From an uncultured Gemmataceae bacterium (lineage in GTDB: Bacteria > Planctomycetota > Planctomycetia > Gemmatales > Gemmataceae): a stretch of 64,000 nucleotides of DNA. Positions 37,848-46,096 of the stretch are shown here, piece by piece (the stretch's first letter is position 1; the number at the start of each line of letters is the position of its first letter). Under the pieces are notes generated by a model. The model worked only from the letters and a program-made list of their open reading frames with translations. It ran no database searches and was not told the origin of the DNA. The DNA lies in the NCBI GenBank assembly GCA_937923405.1, contig CALDUY010000027.1, positions 1 to 64,000 on the forward strand, written 5' to 3'. Both the position numbers and the translations under genes were made by a program.

Positions 37848-38495
37848 ATGATCTTGATGGATGATCCCAAGCAGCACCTGTTGAACGTGGCGGGGCAAAA
37901 GTTTGCCGAGAAGGGCTTCGATGCCACCAACGTTCGGGAGATCACTGAAGCGGCTGGCATGAACGTCGCCTCGGTCAACTATCATTTTGGCAGCAAAGAA
38001 GAGCTGTACCTGGAGACGGTACGGCACGCGGCGCGGATGTGCGAGCAGATCACGCCGATGCCCACCTGGGAAGAGGGAGTGCCGGCAGAACAACGGCTTC
38101 GCGAGTACATTCGCTCGTTCCTGACTCGGCTTCTCCGCGAGGATGTGCCGACCTGGCATCGCAAGCTGATCATGCGCGAAGTCGCCGAGCCGCGCCCCGG
38201 CGGCTGCGAAGTATTCGTGCATAGCTTCGTCAAGCCTTCCTTCGAGTTGCTGCAAGGGATTCTCCGCGATTTGACTCCGCCAGGGACGCCGTTAGAGACA
38301 CTGCATCTAATCGGCTCCAGCATCGTCGGCCAGGTGCTGCACTACCACCACGCCCGCAACGTCCTGAAACTGCTCTTTTCCGCTGAGGAGTTTCAGCGAC
38401 TGCAAATCGATCGGTTGACTGACCACATCTGGCGCTTCTCACTGGGGGCAATCCGGTCGCTGTGTCCGCGCAAAAGCAAAGGAGAAGGGCGATGA
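37848..38495 (+). CDS. TetR/AcrR family transcriptional repressor
   Basis: It encodes 215 residues. The N-terminal helix-turn-helix is clear (FDATNVREITEAAGMNVASV followed by NYHFGSKEELYLETV), and the larger C-terminal helical domain (PTWEEGVPAEQRLREYIRSF and on) looks like the CecR/DUF1956-type ligand domain. It probably represses its own operon, which continues with an ABC ATPase and a membrane-fusion protein, thus controlling export of a toxic or envelope compound. The ATPase start overlaps its stop by ATGA. Confidence 0.9.
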   Translation: MILMDDPKQHLLNVAGQKFAEKGFDATNVREITEAAGMNVASVNYHFGSKEELYLETVRHAARMCEQITPMPTWEEGVPAEQRLREYIRSFLTRLLREDVPTWHRKLIMREVAEPRPGGCEVFVHSFVKPSFELLQGILRDLTPPGTPLETLHLIGSSIVGQVLHYHHARNVLKLLFSAEEFQRLQIDRLTDHIWRFSLGAIRSLCPRKSKGEGR

Positions 38496-39295
38496 GTTGG
38501 AACGCGCTGCATCTGCTCCTAGGCGAGGGGGCCAACTCGGTCAACCCCGCCGAGGTAGCGTCTTCGTCGAGGCTGGCCTCTTCCCCGATGCCTCCGGTGG
38601 TGTCCTGCAAGGGAGTGACCAAGGAATTCGGCCAGGGCGACACACGCATTCAAGTGCTACGTGGCATCGATCTGGAATTACCCTGCGGCGAGATGACCTT
38701 ACTCGTTGGCCCGTCGGGGTGCGGCAAGACGACGCTTATCTCGATCATCGCCGGCCTGCTTAATCCGACTCAGGGCGAAGTCTCGATATTGGGGATGAAC
38801 TTAACGCGTATTTCCGATCGCCAAAGAGTGAAATTCCGGGGCGAGTCAGTCGGTTTCGTCTTCCAGCAATACAACCTATTGCCAGCGCTAACGGCAGCGG
38901 AGAACGTCGCCGTGCCTTTGCTCATCGCCAATCAGCCACGTCGTCCGTCGGTGGATCGGGCCAAAGAGATGCTGCACCGGGTCGGACTAGGCGACAAGGC
39001 CAACTCGTTGCCGTCGCAGCTGTCGGGCGGCCAGCAACAGCGTGTCGCCATCGCCCGCGCCTTGATCCACGAGCCGCGCCTGCTTGTTTGTGATGAGCCG
39101 ACTGCCGCTCTAGACGGGCACAGCGGACAGAAAGTGATGGAACTGATCCGGCAAGTAGCGGTTCGTCCTGACCGCGGCGTCATCATCGTGACGCATGATA
39201 GTCGGGTCTACCGGTTCGGTGATCGCATCGTGTCCATGAGCGATGGTCAGATCGAGAAGGTGGAAGCAACCGCGCCCAGTGGGGAGGGAAAGTAA
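38492..39295 (+). CDS. ABC transporter ATP-binding protein (LolD/MacB/DevA type)
   Basis: It encodes 267 residues. Walker A is GPSGCGKTT, the Q-loop FVFQQYNLLPALTAAENV, the signature LSGGQQQR, Walker B LLVCDEP and the switch VTHD. The sequence LLPALTAAENVAVPLL is typical of ATPases that work with FtsX-type permeases. The start at ATG 38492 gives an ATGA overlap with tetR and has GGAGAAGG upstream, though the first 30 residues are outside the usual domain and MPPVV at 38588 is an alternative. The next gene is an HlyD adaptor. No permease gene is next to it. Confidence 0.92.
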   Translation: MSWNALHLLLGEGANSVNPAEVASSSRLASSPMPPVVSCKGVTKEFGQGDTRIQVLRGIDLELPCGEMTLLVGPSGCGKTTLISIIAGLLNPTQGEVSILGMNLTRISDRQRVKFRGESVGFVFQQYNLLPALTAAENVAVPLLIANQPRRPSVDRAKEMLHRVGLGDKANSLPSQLSGGQQQRVAIARALIHEPRLLVCDEPTAALDGHSGQKVMELIRQVAVRPDRGVIIVTHDSRVYRFGDRIVSMSDGQIEKVEATAPSGEGK

Positions 39296-40344
39296 TGATT
39301 CGCAAGTTCGCGTTACCGTTGGCCGCATTGGCGATGTTGATCTTTGCCGTGTATCACGTGGTGCGAGCGCAGCAGACTCCTCCGCCGCTGCAACCGCCGG
39401 TGATGCCGGCCCGTTCGCCGTTCGGCAAAGGCGTCGCTGGTTCCGGACTGGTCGAGGCTCAGACCGAAAACATTAGTGTCGGCACGCATCTGCCAGGCAT
39501 TGTCACGGAAGTCTATGCCAAGGTCGGCATGAAGGTGAATAAGGGCGACAAGCTGTTCCGACTCGATGACCGGGCACTGAAGGCGGAATGGAAGGTACGA
39601 AAGGCGGCTCTGGATGCCGCCGTCGCTCAGCTGCGCAAACTCGAACAGATGCCGCGTCCTGAAGAGGTTCCTGCGATGGAAGCGCGTGTGGCCGAGATGC
39701 GAGCCAACTTTGCCGATCAGCAGGATCAGGCCAACCGGGCTCGGCGCTTGCAGGCGACACGGGCCATCGGCGAGGAAGAACGCAACCGCCGGGAGCAGGC
39801 GGCGAACATGGCTCGCGAACAACTCCGCAAAGCCGAGGCCGACCTGGCCCTGCTCAAGGCGGGAGCCTGGAAACCCGATCTCGAAGTCGCTCGCGCCTCC
39901 GTCGAACAGGCCCGGGCCATGTTGCAGGCCACTGAGACAGAACTGGAGCGACTCCAAGTGCATGCCCTGGTCGAGGGCGAGGTGCTGCAGGTCAACGTTC
40001 GCCCAGGCGAGTTTGTCAGCGCCCAGTCCGGGCAGGCCTTAGTCGTGCTGGGCAACGTCACCTGTCTGCATGTGCGTGTGGACATTGACGAACACGACAT
40101 TCCGCGATTCTCTCCGCAGGCCAAAGCCAAGGCGATGTTGCGTGGCGATCCACGCCAAGAATTCGATCTCAAACTCGTCCGGATCGAGCCATTCGTCATT
40201 CCCAAACGATCCCTCACGGGCGACAATACCGAGCGCGTCGATACTCGTGTGTTGCAGGTGATCTACGCTTTGGAATCGTCGTCGCAACGGCTCTTTGTCG
40301 GTCAACAGCTGGATGTGTACGTCGAAGGGGTTGACTCTCGCTGA
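39295..40344 (+). CDS. HlyD/DevB-type periplasmic adaptor (membrane fusion protein)
   Basis: It encodes 349 residues. One N-terminal transmembrane helix (about 6-24) is followed by a lipoyl-like half (ISVGTHLPGIVTEVYAKVGM), a long alpha-helical hairpin (about 95-215, rich in Ala/Arg/Glu) and the second lipoyl half (LVEGEVLQVNVRPGEFV), then a beta-barrel (HVRVDIDEHDIPRF). Such adaptors link an inner-membrane ABC transporter to the outer membrane. Its ATG overlaps the ATPase stop (TAATG), so the genes are coupled. Confidence 0.9.
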   Translation: MIRKFALPLAALAMLIFAVYHVVRAQQTPPPLQPPVMPARSPFGKGVAGSGLVEAQTENISVGTHLPGIVTEVYAKVGMKVNKGDKLFRLDDRALKAEWKVRKAALDAAVAQLRKLEQMPRPEEVPAMEARVAEMRANFADQQDQANRARRLQATRAIGEEERNRREQAANMAREQLRKAEADLALLKAGAWKPDLEVARASVEQARAMLQATETELERLQVHALVEGEVLQVNVRPGEFVSAQSGQALVVLGNVTCLHVRVDIDEHDIPRFSPQAKAKAMLRGDPRQEFDLKLVRIEPFVIPKRSLTGDNTERVDTRVLQVIYALESSSQRLFVGQQLDVYVEGVDSR

Positions 40345-40553
40345 TTAGTCGGAATATCCGGCCAGAGCGAGCAAAATGGCTTATGCTCCGGATTCGGATC
40401 GGGTCAGAGTTGGCGCGGCAAAACTCGAAAGACTGGCCAAAGTGGGCAAGAGATGACTGGTAAGCCAACTTCTTCGCGGGAATAGTGGAGTGTAGGAGCA
40501 TTTCTTTTCAAGGAGTGAGTCGATCCCTATCTTTCGCGTTGGAGGGCCGATCC

Positions 40554-40949
40554 ATGCCCAACGATGCCAGGCTGGGATTGGTTGTCGGTGTGACACTTGT
40601 CATCCTCGTCGCCATCCTGTTCGCCCGAAAAGACACTCCCGCTCCCGTGACCGTGAGCGCACAAAACTCGAACTTGTCCAAGGTCGGGTTGTCTGCTCCG
40701 GTGCCTGGGGTGCCCAGTGTGCCTCCCAAGACGATCGCGACCGCACCGCCGCGCGTGCGCTCGCACAAAGTCGAGGAAGGGGAAACGCTGATGAGTTTGT
40801 CGAAACAGTACTACGGGGACACCAACCATGTGGGGCACCTGTTTCGGGCCAATCAGGATCGTATTCTGGCCCCAGATCGTGTGCCTATGGGTACGGTTCT
40901 GCGCATCCCCGATGCGCCGGCCACTCCGCCACCATCCCTGGACCGTTAA
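40554..40949 (+). CDS. Membrane-anchored LysM-domain protein
   Basis: It encodes 131 residues. A single N-terminal helix (LGLVVGVTLVILVAILFAR) is followed by a Pro/Ser-rich linker and one LysM domain (about 75-120: HKVEEGETLMSLSKQYYGDT, then HLFRANQDRI and VPMGTVLRIP). It probably binds peptidoglycan or another GlcNAc polymer. ATG 40554 was picked because GGAGG lies 9 bases upstream. Confidence 0.85.
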   Translation: MPNDARLGLVVGVTLVILVAILFARKDTPAPVTVSAQNSNLSKVGLSAPVPGVPSVPPKTIATAPPRVRSHKVEEGETLMSLSKQYYGDTNHVGHLFRANQDRILAPDRVPMGTVLRIPDAPATPPPSLDR

Positions 40950-40975
40950 GGTCTGTCCCGTTTCTACCACCCAAC

Positions 40976-41015
40976 ACCGCGTCGCAAGACCACCTCCGCG
41001 ACGCGGTTTATTTTT
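40976..41015 (+). terminator. Rho-independent terminator after the LysM gene
   Basis: ACCGCGTCGC / GCGACGCGGT form a perfect 10-bp stem with a 12-base loop, followed directly by TTATTTTTT. It also reaches the end of the convergent SelA-like gene. Confidence 0.85.
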
Positions 41016-42205
41016 TACTCCGCAGTTCGTTCGCTCAGTTCCTCGCGCAATCGCTGAGCGAGTCTCGGAAGGGTTTGCTCGTCCAGATGCAGCGGGTCGA
41101 TGATCAGACGGCCTCGGTCTAGTTTGCCGTGGCCGACGTAGATCGGCGGTGAGCCGTGACGTAAACGTCGACACACCTCTATAGCTGATTGCTTGACTAC
41201 CTGGATCTCTAAAGTCGGCATAGATTCTTCTTCTAGCGGCAGGCACAGTTGACAGGGAATACCGGCGAGTTGCTGAGCCAGTCGTTCGAGCAAAATCAGC
41301 GGGATTTTTATCTCGACCGGAGAATGAACGAAGCGATCCAACGCAGTCAGCACAGCCAGAATCTGCTCCTTGGAAACCTTGAAGCCGCGACCGATGCCGT
41401 GGCGCGGCAAGCCGCGCAGCCGATCTCGCTCGATCAACTCGGGAGGCGGTTGCCACAGTTCCCAGTGTTCGTCAAGATCGAGCAGTTGCAGAGCGGCAGA
41501 GCCAATCAGCTCACGCCGACCGACGAGCAAGCCAGTCCCCTGGGGACCGCGAATCGCTTTGCCGCCACTGAAGGCGACGAGGTCGGCTCCCTGTTCGAGG
41601 AAGCGACGAAGATTGGCACGCGGCGGCAACTCCCCGGCGGCATCGACCAGCACCGGCAGCCCATGCCGATGAGCCACCGCTACTACTTCGGCAAGCGGTG
41701 GGCGAGCGTCGCGATCCTGAACGTACAACACGCCAGCCGTGCGTGGACCAATAGCTGCCTCGTACTCCCACGCCTCCACTCGTCGCACCCCCGAACCGGC
41801 AATGATCTCGTGAAACCCTACCTCGACCAGTCGCACCCCAGCGGCGCGCACAGCATGATCGTAGCCGTTTCGCTGCTCGCGTGCGACGACAAACTCGTTC
41901 GCCAAGCCTTCTGTATTAGGTAATTTTTCGATCCGCGAAAGATCATATCCAGCCAAAATGGCGGCACTGCCCAGAGTGAGGGCGGCGGCGGCCCCGGAAG
42001 TGACCAAGCCCGCCTCGGCTCCCGTGTGCTGAGCCAGCACCCGCGAGGCCAAGCCCTGCACCTGGTCCAGCGGCACTGACTCTCGACTGGCCAGGACATA
42101 GGCTTCCAATACCTCTGGCGGCATCGGTGCGCCGCCGAGTCGCGTGACGGCTCCCGAGGCGTTGATGATCGGTTCCAGCCCCCACTGTTTCCAGACGCTC
42201 ATCAT
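41015..42205 (-). CDS. SelA-like PLP enzyme (D-glucosaminate-6-phosphate ammonia-lyase type)
   Basis: It encodes 396 residues of the SelA-related PLP family but without the N-terminal tRNA-binding domain. It starts at GLEPIINASGAVTRLGGAPM, has GLVTSGAAAALTLGSAAIL and PVLVDAAGELPP (PLP Asp), and the lysine Lys216 in FSGGKAIRGPQGTGLLVG. Family members with this shape are DgaE-type ammonia-lyases, or uncharacterised. It is not the selenium transferase, which is encoded at 33.7 kb. The start is ATG 42205 or 42202, behind GGAG. It is alone on this strand between a terminator and a PQQ-like gene. Confidence 0.8.
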   Translation of the reverse strand: MMSVWKQWGLEPIINASGAVTRLGGAPMPPEVLEAYVLASRESVPLDQVQGLASRVLAQHTGAEAGLVTSGAAAALTLGSAAILAGYDLSRIEKLPNTEGLANEFVVAREQRNGYDHAVRAAGVRLVEVGFHEIIAGSGVRRVEAWEYEAAIGPRTAGVLYVQDRDARPPLAEVVAVAHRHGLPVLVDAAGELPPRANLRRFLEQGADLVAFSGGKAIRGPQGTGLLVGRRELIGSAALQLLDLDEHWELWQPPPELIERDRLRGLPRHGIGRGFKVSKEQILAVLTALDRFVHSPVEIKIPLILLERLAQQLAGIPCQLCLPLEEESMPTLEIQVVKQSAIEVCRRLRHGSPPIYVGHGKLDRGRLIIDPLHLDEQTLPRLAQRLREELSERTAE

Positions 42206-42309
42206 TGTCGCTCCGAGGACGGTTTCCGTATAGTTCAGCACGGCCCAGCGGTTGTACGTCGGAGTTTGCGCCGCACTCTTGCTATTGGCTTTGCATCATC
42301 CACAATAAG

Positions 42310-43689
42310 CTACTTTTTCCCTACACTATAGAGGAAACGATTCGAGCGGAGGTAGAGTCGGCCATCGGCGACAGCGGGGCTAGCATCAAATGAGCTTCTG
42401 TCCGATAGATCGTTGGTGGCTAGCAGTTCGTATTTGGGGCCAGCTTTTAGTACATACGTTTGACCCGAGCGTGTCAGATAATACAGCTTGTCGTCGGCAA
42501 GAATCGGCGAAGCGTACACCTGACCAGCTCGGGCTACTCGTACTTCGTAAATGATCTTGCCTGTCTCGATTTCCGAGCAATAGGCGATGCCGAGGCTGTC
42601 GTGCATCCAGTAGAGATGCCCATTATGAGCAATTGGTGAAGACACATTCGATCCCTTGGTGCTGGTCCAAAGACGATGTGTTTTCGTCACATCTCCTTTT
42701 CCTCCGGTGCGAACAGCAAGAGCGGCCACTCCACTTCGTCCTCCCAGCGCGGAGACAACACTATTGTGCGCAACTACGCTTGGGGCCATGTACCAGCTGA
42801 TGTCCGTATCGCAATTCCACAGAGGCACACCAGTTTCAGGATTGAAAGCTAGGATTTTGCCGAGAATGGCAACGATCAGTTCGGAAGTGCCATTTTGGGT
42901 CGTCACAATCAGTGGAGTATTCCACGATTCCTTAATTCCCCTCGCCCGCCATTTTTCCTTGCCAGTCTTCTTATCCAAAGCAACAAGTGAGTCGCTTTCG
43001 ATGCAGGCATTGATAATGAGCAGATCTTTGTAAACCACCGGTGAAGCGGCAGAACCCCAGCCGTGATGCTTGTCTCCTACGTCCGCCTTCCAGAGTTGTT
43101 TACCATCGAGGTCGAAGGCAAAAACCCCAGATTTGCCAAAGAAGACGTAGAGCCGTTCACCATCCCAAGCTGGAGTGCTGGCAGCATAGCCGTGTTCACG
43201 CACAGTGGGAGATTCGGGTAGAACTGCCGGAAAGTCTTTTTTCCAAACGACAGTGCCGTTCAAGGCGTTTACACACAACAGGTGGCGTTGTAGTTGGCTG
43301 ATGTCGCCTTTGGCCTGGCCGGGAACCCCATAACCACTGTAACAAGTGACGAAAACGCGATCACCGACGACAATCGGACTAGAAGCACCGGCCCCAGGCA
43401 GTTCAGTCTTCCACAGCAGATTTTTATCCGTGGTCCAAGTAAGAGGTAGTCGTTTGTCATGACTGACCCCCAAACCGTTAGGGCCTCGGAACTGTGGCCA
43501 ATTGTCGGTATTCGTCGTGGAGGAGTTCTGGGCGAGAGCGGCCGAGGCACGGTTATTACTCGGAGGCTTGGGTTGTTGAGCGAGGGCTTCCGGCAAAGGG
43601 GCTTCGCGAGAACAAGCCGAGAGCGTCAGCACCAAAGCGACAAAACCCAGACGACCGTTCAACCACGGAAATGAGATGCCATAGAACAT
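42310..43689 (-). CDS. PQQ-like beta-propeller lipoprotein
   Basis: It encodes 459 residues. The signal ends in a lipobox (LVLTLSAC, Cys about 26), so it is lipid-anchored. After a Ser/Asn-rich linker, NWPQFRGPNGLGVS opens a seven- or eight-bladed PQQ-like propeller, with blade turns such as LLCVNALNGTVVWKKDF, LYVFFGKSGVFAFDLDGKQL and LVALDKKTGKEKWRA. This WPQFRGPNG type is abundant in planctomycetes, and its role (scaffold or dehydrogenase) is unknown. AAGGAG lies 9 bases before the ATG. Confidence 0.88.
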   Translation of the reverse strand: MFYGISFPWLNGRLGFVALVLTLSACSREAPLPEALAQQPKPPSNNRASAALAQNSSTTNTDNWPQFRGPNGLGVSHDKRLPLTWTTDKNLLWKTELPGAGASSPIVVGDRVFVTCYSGYGVPGQAKGDISQLQRHLLCVNALNGTVVWKKDFPAVLPESPTVREHGYAASTPAWDGERLYVFFGKSGVFAFDLDGKQLWKADVGDKHHGWGSAASPVVYKDLLIINACIESDSLVALDKKTGKEKWRARGIKESWNTPLIVTTQNGTSELIVAILGKILAFNPETGVPLWNCDTDISWYMAPSVVAHNSVVSALGGRSGVAALAVRTGGKGDVTKTHRLWTSTKGSNVSSPIAHNGHLYWMHDSLGIAYCSEIETGKIIYEVRVARAGQVYASPILADDKLYYLTRSGQTYVLKAGPKYELLATNDLSDRSSFDASPAVADGRLYLRSNRFLYSVGKK

Positions 43690-43727
43690 TCTTGAATCTC
43701 CTTAGTTCGATGAGATGTGGAGTAGTA

Positions 43728-44642
43728 TCACGGAACTTTGGGTCCGATGTACTTAGTGGCCACGACCACGTCGTCATACCAGACGGTTCGTGTTGAACCA
43801 CCGCCGAGCTTCTCATAGCTGGCCGATTCGAGCCAAAGCGAGAGTTGCACTTTGTTCACTTTCAAGTCATTGGTGGACCGCCAGTTGATGCCACGAAATT
43901 CGCCACATTTTTTGCCATCGATCCAGCAATCCAGTTCGCCGTCCTCTTTGCCAGCGGTGTTCGCCTTCACCCGCCATTCCACACAGACCCAGGTCTCCCG
44001 CTTGGGGACTTGATCGGGTTTGGGCTGAAGCCAATTGCCCCAGTAGTTGCCGCGGCCATCCGGCTTCATCTTCCACCAGTAAGCGTAAAAGATGAGCGCG
44101 CCGGGCGGATCCCAAGGCCAGCGCCCGGGGCTTCCGATCGGTTCCAAGGTTGCCCAGAAGAATTTGTCGCCCTCGGGAGCTTTGCCGGCTCCCTTGAAGC
44201 CGCCCTTACCGGCGTCAGCCATGAAGCCGCCCCCGCCATGCCCGTGGTAGCCGTAGTCCTTGCCATAGCGAACGTAATAGCGCATGAACAGTTCGTCGTG
44301 GCCTGGTTTGAGCCACTTCACCAACGTGACGTCCTCGTAACCGTTTTTGCGCAGTTGTACCTTGGCCGATCGCTTTCCCCGAGCGATGGCTTTGGCGGTC
44401 TCCGCAGTCATTGGTTCGGTGGTGTCTGTGCTTTGGCGGCCTTTTCGCCGATTGATCTCATCCCAGCTGGCTCCGAGTTTGCCTTCCTCCAAGTCGTCGT
44501 GAAACAACACCGCTTTGTCGCGGCCAATTCCTACATCGTTGGGATATTTGGCGGCCAGGGCTGGCTCATTCGCGCTGGCTGTCGTCATGGCCGACGCAGC
44601 TATCACGAGTCCGCTTAGCAGCGTTTGGATAGAAAGCTTCAT
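43728..44642 (-). CDS. Secreted concanavalin-like / polysaccharide-lyase-fold protein
   Basis: It encodes 304 residues with a signal peptide (LLSGLVIAASAMTTASANE). The pattern of the mature part is that of a jelly-roll: HDDLEEGKLGASWDEI near the start, LFMRYYVRYGKDYGYHG and KRETWVCVEWRVKANT in the middle, and STRTVWYDDVVVATKYIGP at the end. This resembles PL14/PL20-type or LamG-like folds from planctomycetes. The substrate is not evident. It is unlinked to other carbohydrate enzymes here. Confidence 0.7.
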   Translation of the reverse strand: MKLSIQTLLSGLVIAASAMTTASANEPALAAKYPNDVGIGRDKAVLFHDDLEEGKLGASWDEINRRKGRQSTDTTEPMTAETAKAIARGKRSAKVQLRKNGYEDVTLVKWLKPGHDELFMRYYVRYGKDYGYHGHGGGGFMADAGKGGFKGAGKAPEGDKFFWATLEPIGSPGRWPWDPPGALIFYAYWWKMKPDGRGNYWGNWLQPKPDQVPKRETWVCVEWRVKANTAGKEDGELDCWIDGKKCGEFRGINWRSTNDLKVNKVQLSLWLESASYEKLGGGSTRTVWYDDVVVATKYIGPKVP

Positions 44643-45473
44643 GAGTGTGCCTCTTGAGAGAATTTTCAGATTTTAATTATAATCTTGATCGACCTTCGGC
44701 GTTGCTCAGCTGGTAGAAAGCGGCTGAGTCTTGGCTTCATGATGCTTGTCTTTCGACTGTGGCGATAGGGTTTTGGGAGCCTCACGCGGCACATGCTGTA
44801 CTACTTGATTATGCATGGTGTACAGCAAGTAGCGTTGCCAGCATGAACGAGAATGCCGCTCGATTTGTTCTTGTCGAGCGGAAATAGTGGGTTTTTAATA
44901 AGGTCTGCTCTCAGTTTTGAGGGCGACAGCACCAGTAACCGCGTTTGCAATTGGTCATCTACCTGCCAAGAATCTTACTGGGATTCACCGACATTGCGAT
45001 GCAACTGCTGCTTCGTGTGCTGGAAAGCCACGAACCTATTCCCAGGCAACGTCTACGATTGCCACATTCTTTGCGAGTCGGCCACACGACTTCCGCTCCT
45101 ACAAATGATCGTTGAACCCTTGATTATCCCTGGCTGAGTGGGCGGCAGGGCCTGAGTGAGTGTGACGAGGTGTCCGGAGGAGCAGCGGATCGCGGGGTTG
45201 GAGTTGCGGAGCCAGTCTGAGCAGATAGAGCGTAGGGGTTGGCCACAGAAGAGGCGACGAGAGAGGCTGTGGAAGAATTGAAGGCGAACGAGGCTCGCTG
45301 AAGACAAAAAAAGAGGTGAAGGAGGATCCCCTTGGAGCAGTCCCGCTCCCCTCCTTCACCCCAACGATCGGCAGTTTTCCCCAAACCAACCAATCGTGCT
45401 GCGCATCGCTTCAAGAGAGGTCTCTCGATAGCGATATGCAACTATAGGTCGAGCTTGCAGCAAGTCAAATCGA
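44643..45473. other. Gene-poor stretch of 831 bases
   Basis: No frame here has a domain, a signal peptide or a convincing start. Features seen: a TATAAT-type -10 on the minus strand at 44676-44681 for the gene to the left, a 14-base match to the tRNA D-arm consensus (GCTCAGCTGGTAGA, 44704-44717) without the rest of a tRNA, and a leftward terminator at 45305-45360. A small RNA is possible but not supported. Confidence 0.55.
45305..45360 (-). terminator. Rho-independent terminator, leftward
   Basis: GGTGAAGGAG (45315-45324) pairs with CTCCTTCACC (45351-45360), with an inner GGAG/CTCC pairing. On the minus strand the stem is followed by CTCTTTTTTTG. It fits the end of the lipoprotein transcript that stops at 45474. 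Confidence 0.8.
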
Positions 45474-45851
45474 TCAATCCAGGTGCAAATCACAGGTGTT
45501 GACGCGATCGGCGCGGACCTCGAAGCGTTGTCCTGAACTGTCTGGATCGCGATAGCGAGAGGGCAAGGGATGGGTGGGAAGGCCAGAGATAGTAATGCGA
45601 TGCCAGCCTAGTGAAGCGCCGAGTCGACCCTCACTGACGAGTTGGTAGCGTCCGTCGGAGCCGATCCGCGACCAGGCTTGCACGCCGGTGCAGCCGCTCT
45701 CCGTGTCGGGCGTGAAGACGATGGTTCCGCCACGGACCGGCTCGCCTTTGTAGTAGACACAGCCTTGCACAGGCGAGAGCTTGGTCTCCTCCTTGGCGGT
45801 ACAGCCCAACAGGAACACGAACACAAATCCAACCATTCCTGGCCATCGCAT
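45474..45851 (-). CDS. Small lipoprotein with a carboxypeptidase-regulatory-like fold
   Basis: It encodes 125 residues from ATG 45851, chosen because AGGGAGG lies 10 bases upstream. The signal ends in a lipobox (VFLLGC). The mature part, VQGCVYYKGEPVRGGTIVFT then GSDGRYQLVSEGRLGASLGW, is the beta-sandwich pattern of the many small lipoproteins in planctomycetes. A second lipoprotein of this group is at 60900. The function is unknown. Confidence 0.78.
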   Translation of the reverse strand: MRWPGMVGFVFVFLLGCTAKEETKLSPVQGCVYYKGEPVRGGTIVFTPDTESGCTGVQAWSRIGSDGRYQLVSEGRLGASLGWHRITISGLPTHPLPSRYRDPDSSGQRFEVRADRVNTCDLHLD

Positions 45852-45921
45852 CCGAGGCTTGCCTCCCTTGTTGTAAAGGCGGATCATACCCGGACGACGG
45901 GGTTGGCTGCAACTGGAGCCT

Positions 45922-45961
45922 GGGTTCCCCTTGACCGTGTTGGCAGGTCAAGGTAGAACCC
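45922..45961. repeat. Long inverted repeat in a divergent spacer
   Basis: GGGTTC...CCTTGACC, a 9-base loop, GGTCAAGG...GAACCC: 14 paired bases with a 1x2 internal bulge. It lies between the divergent lipoprotein and skp genes; it could be an operator or an RNA hairpin. There is no T-tract. Confidence 0.45.
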
Positions 45962-46096
45962 GACACTCGTTAGGGGAACAACCCCACGAAGGAAAGGATC
46001 GGGTTCCCAGTCGGCGGCCGGGAGGCACCCAGCGTAGGGGGTATGCCAAGCCCCAGCGCGCGGCTGTCGCGATCTCTGAAAACGGAGAACCGAACA

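Noticed and set aside
44690..44790. tRNA gene suggested by GCTCAGCTGGTAGA
   Set aside because: No complementary acceptor arms, no five-pair anticodon stem and no proper T-arm can be formed, so it is at most a remnant. A long-variable-arm tRNA(Sec) reading was also tried and failed.
44853..45137. 94-codon plus-strand frame in the gene-poor stretch
   Set aside because: No SD, no domain and a random, Cys/Ser-rich composition. Overlapping frames on other strands look equally random.
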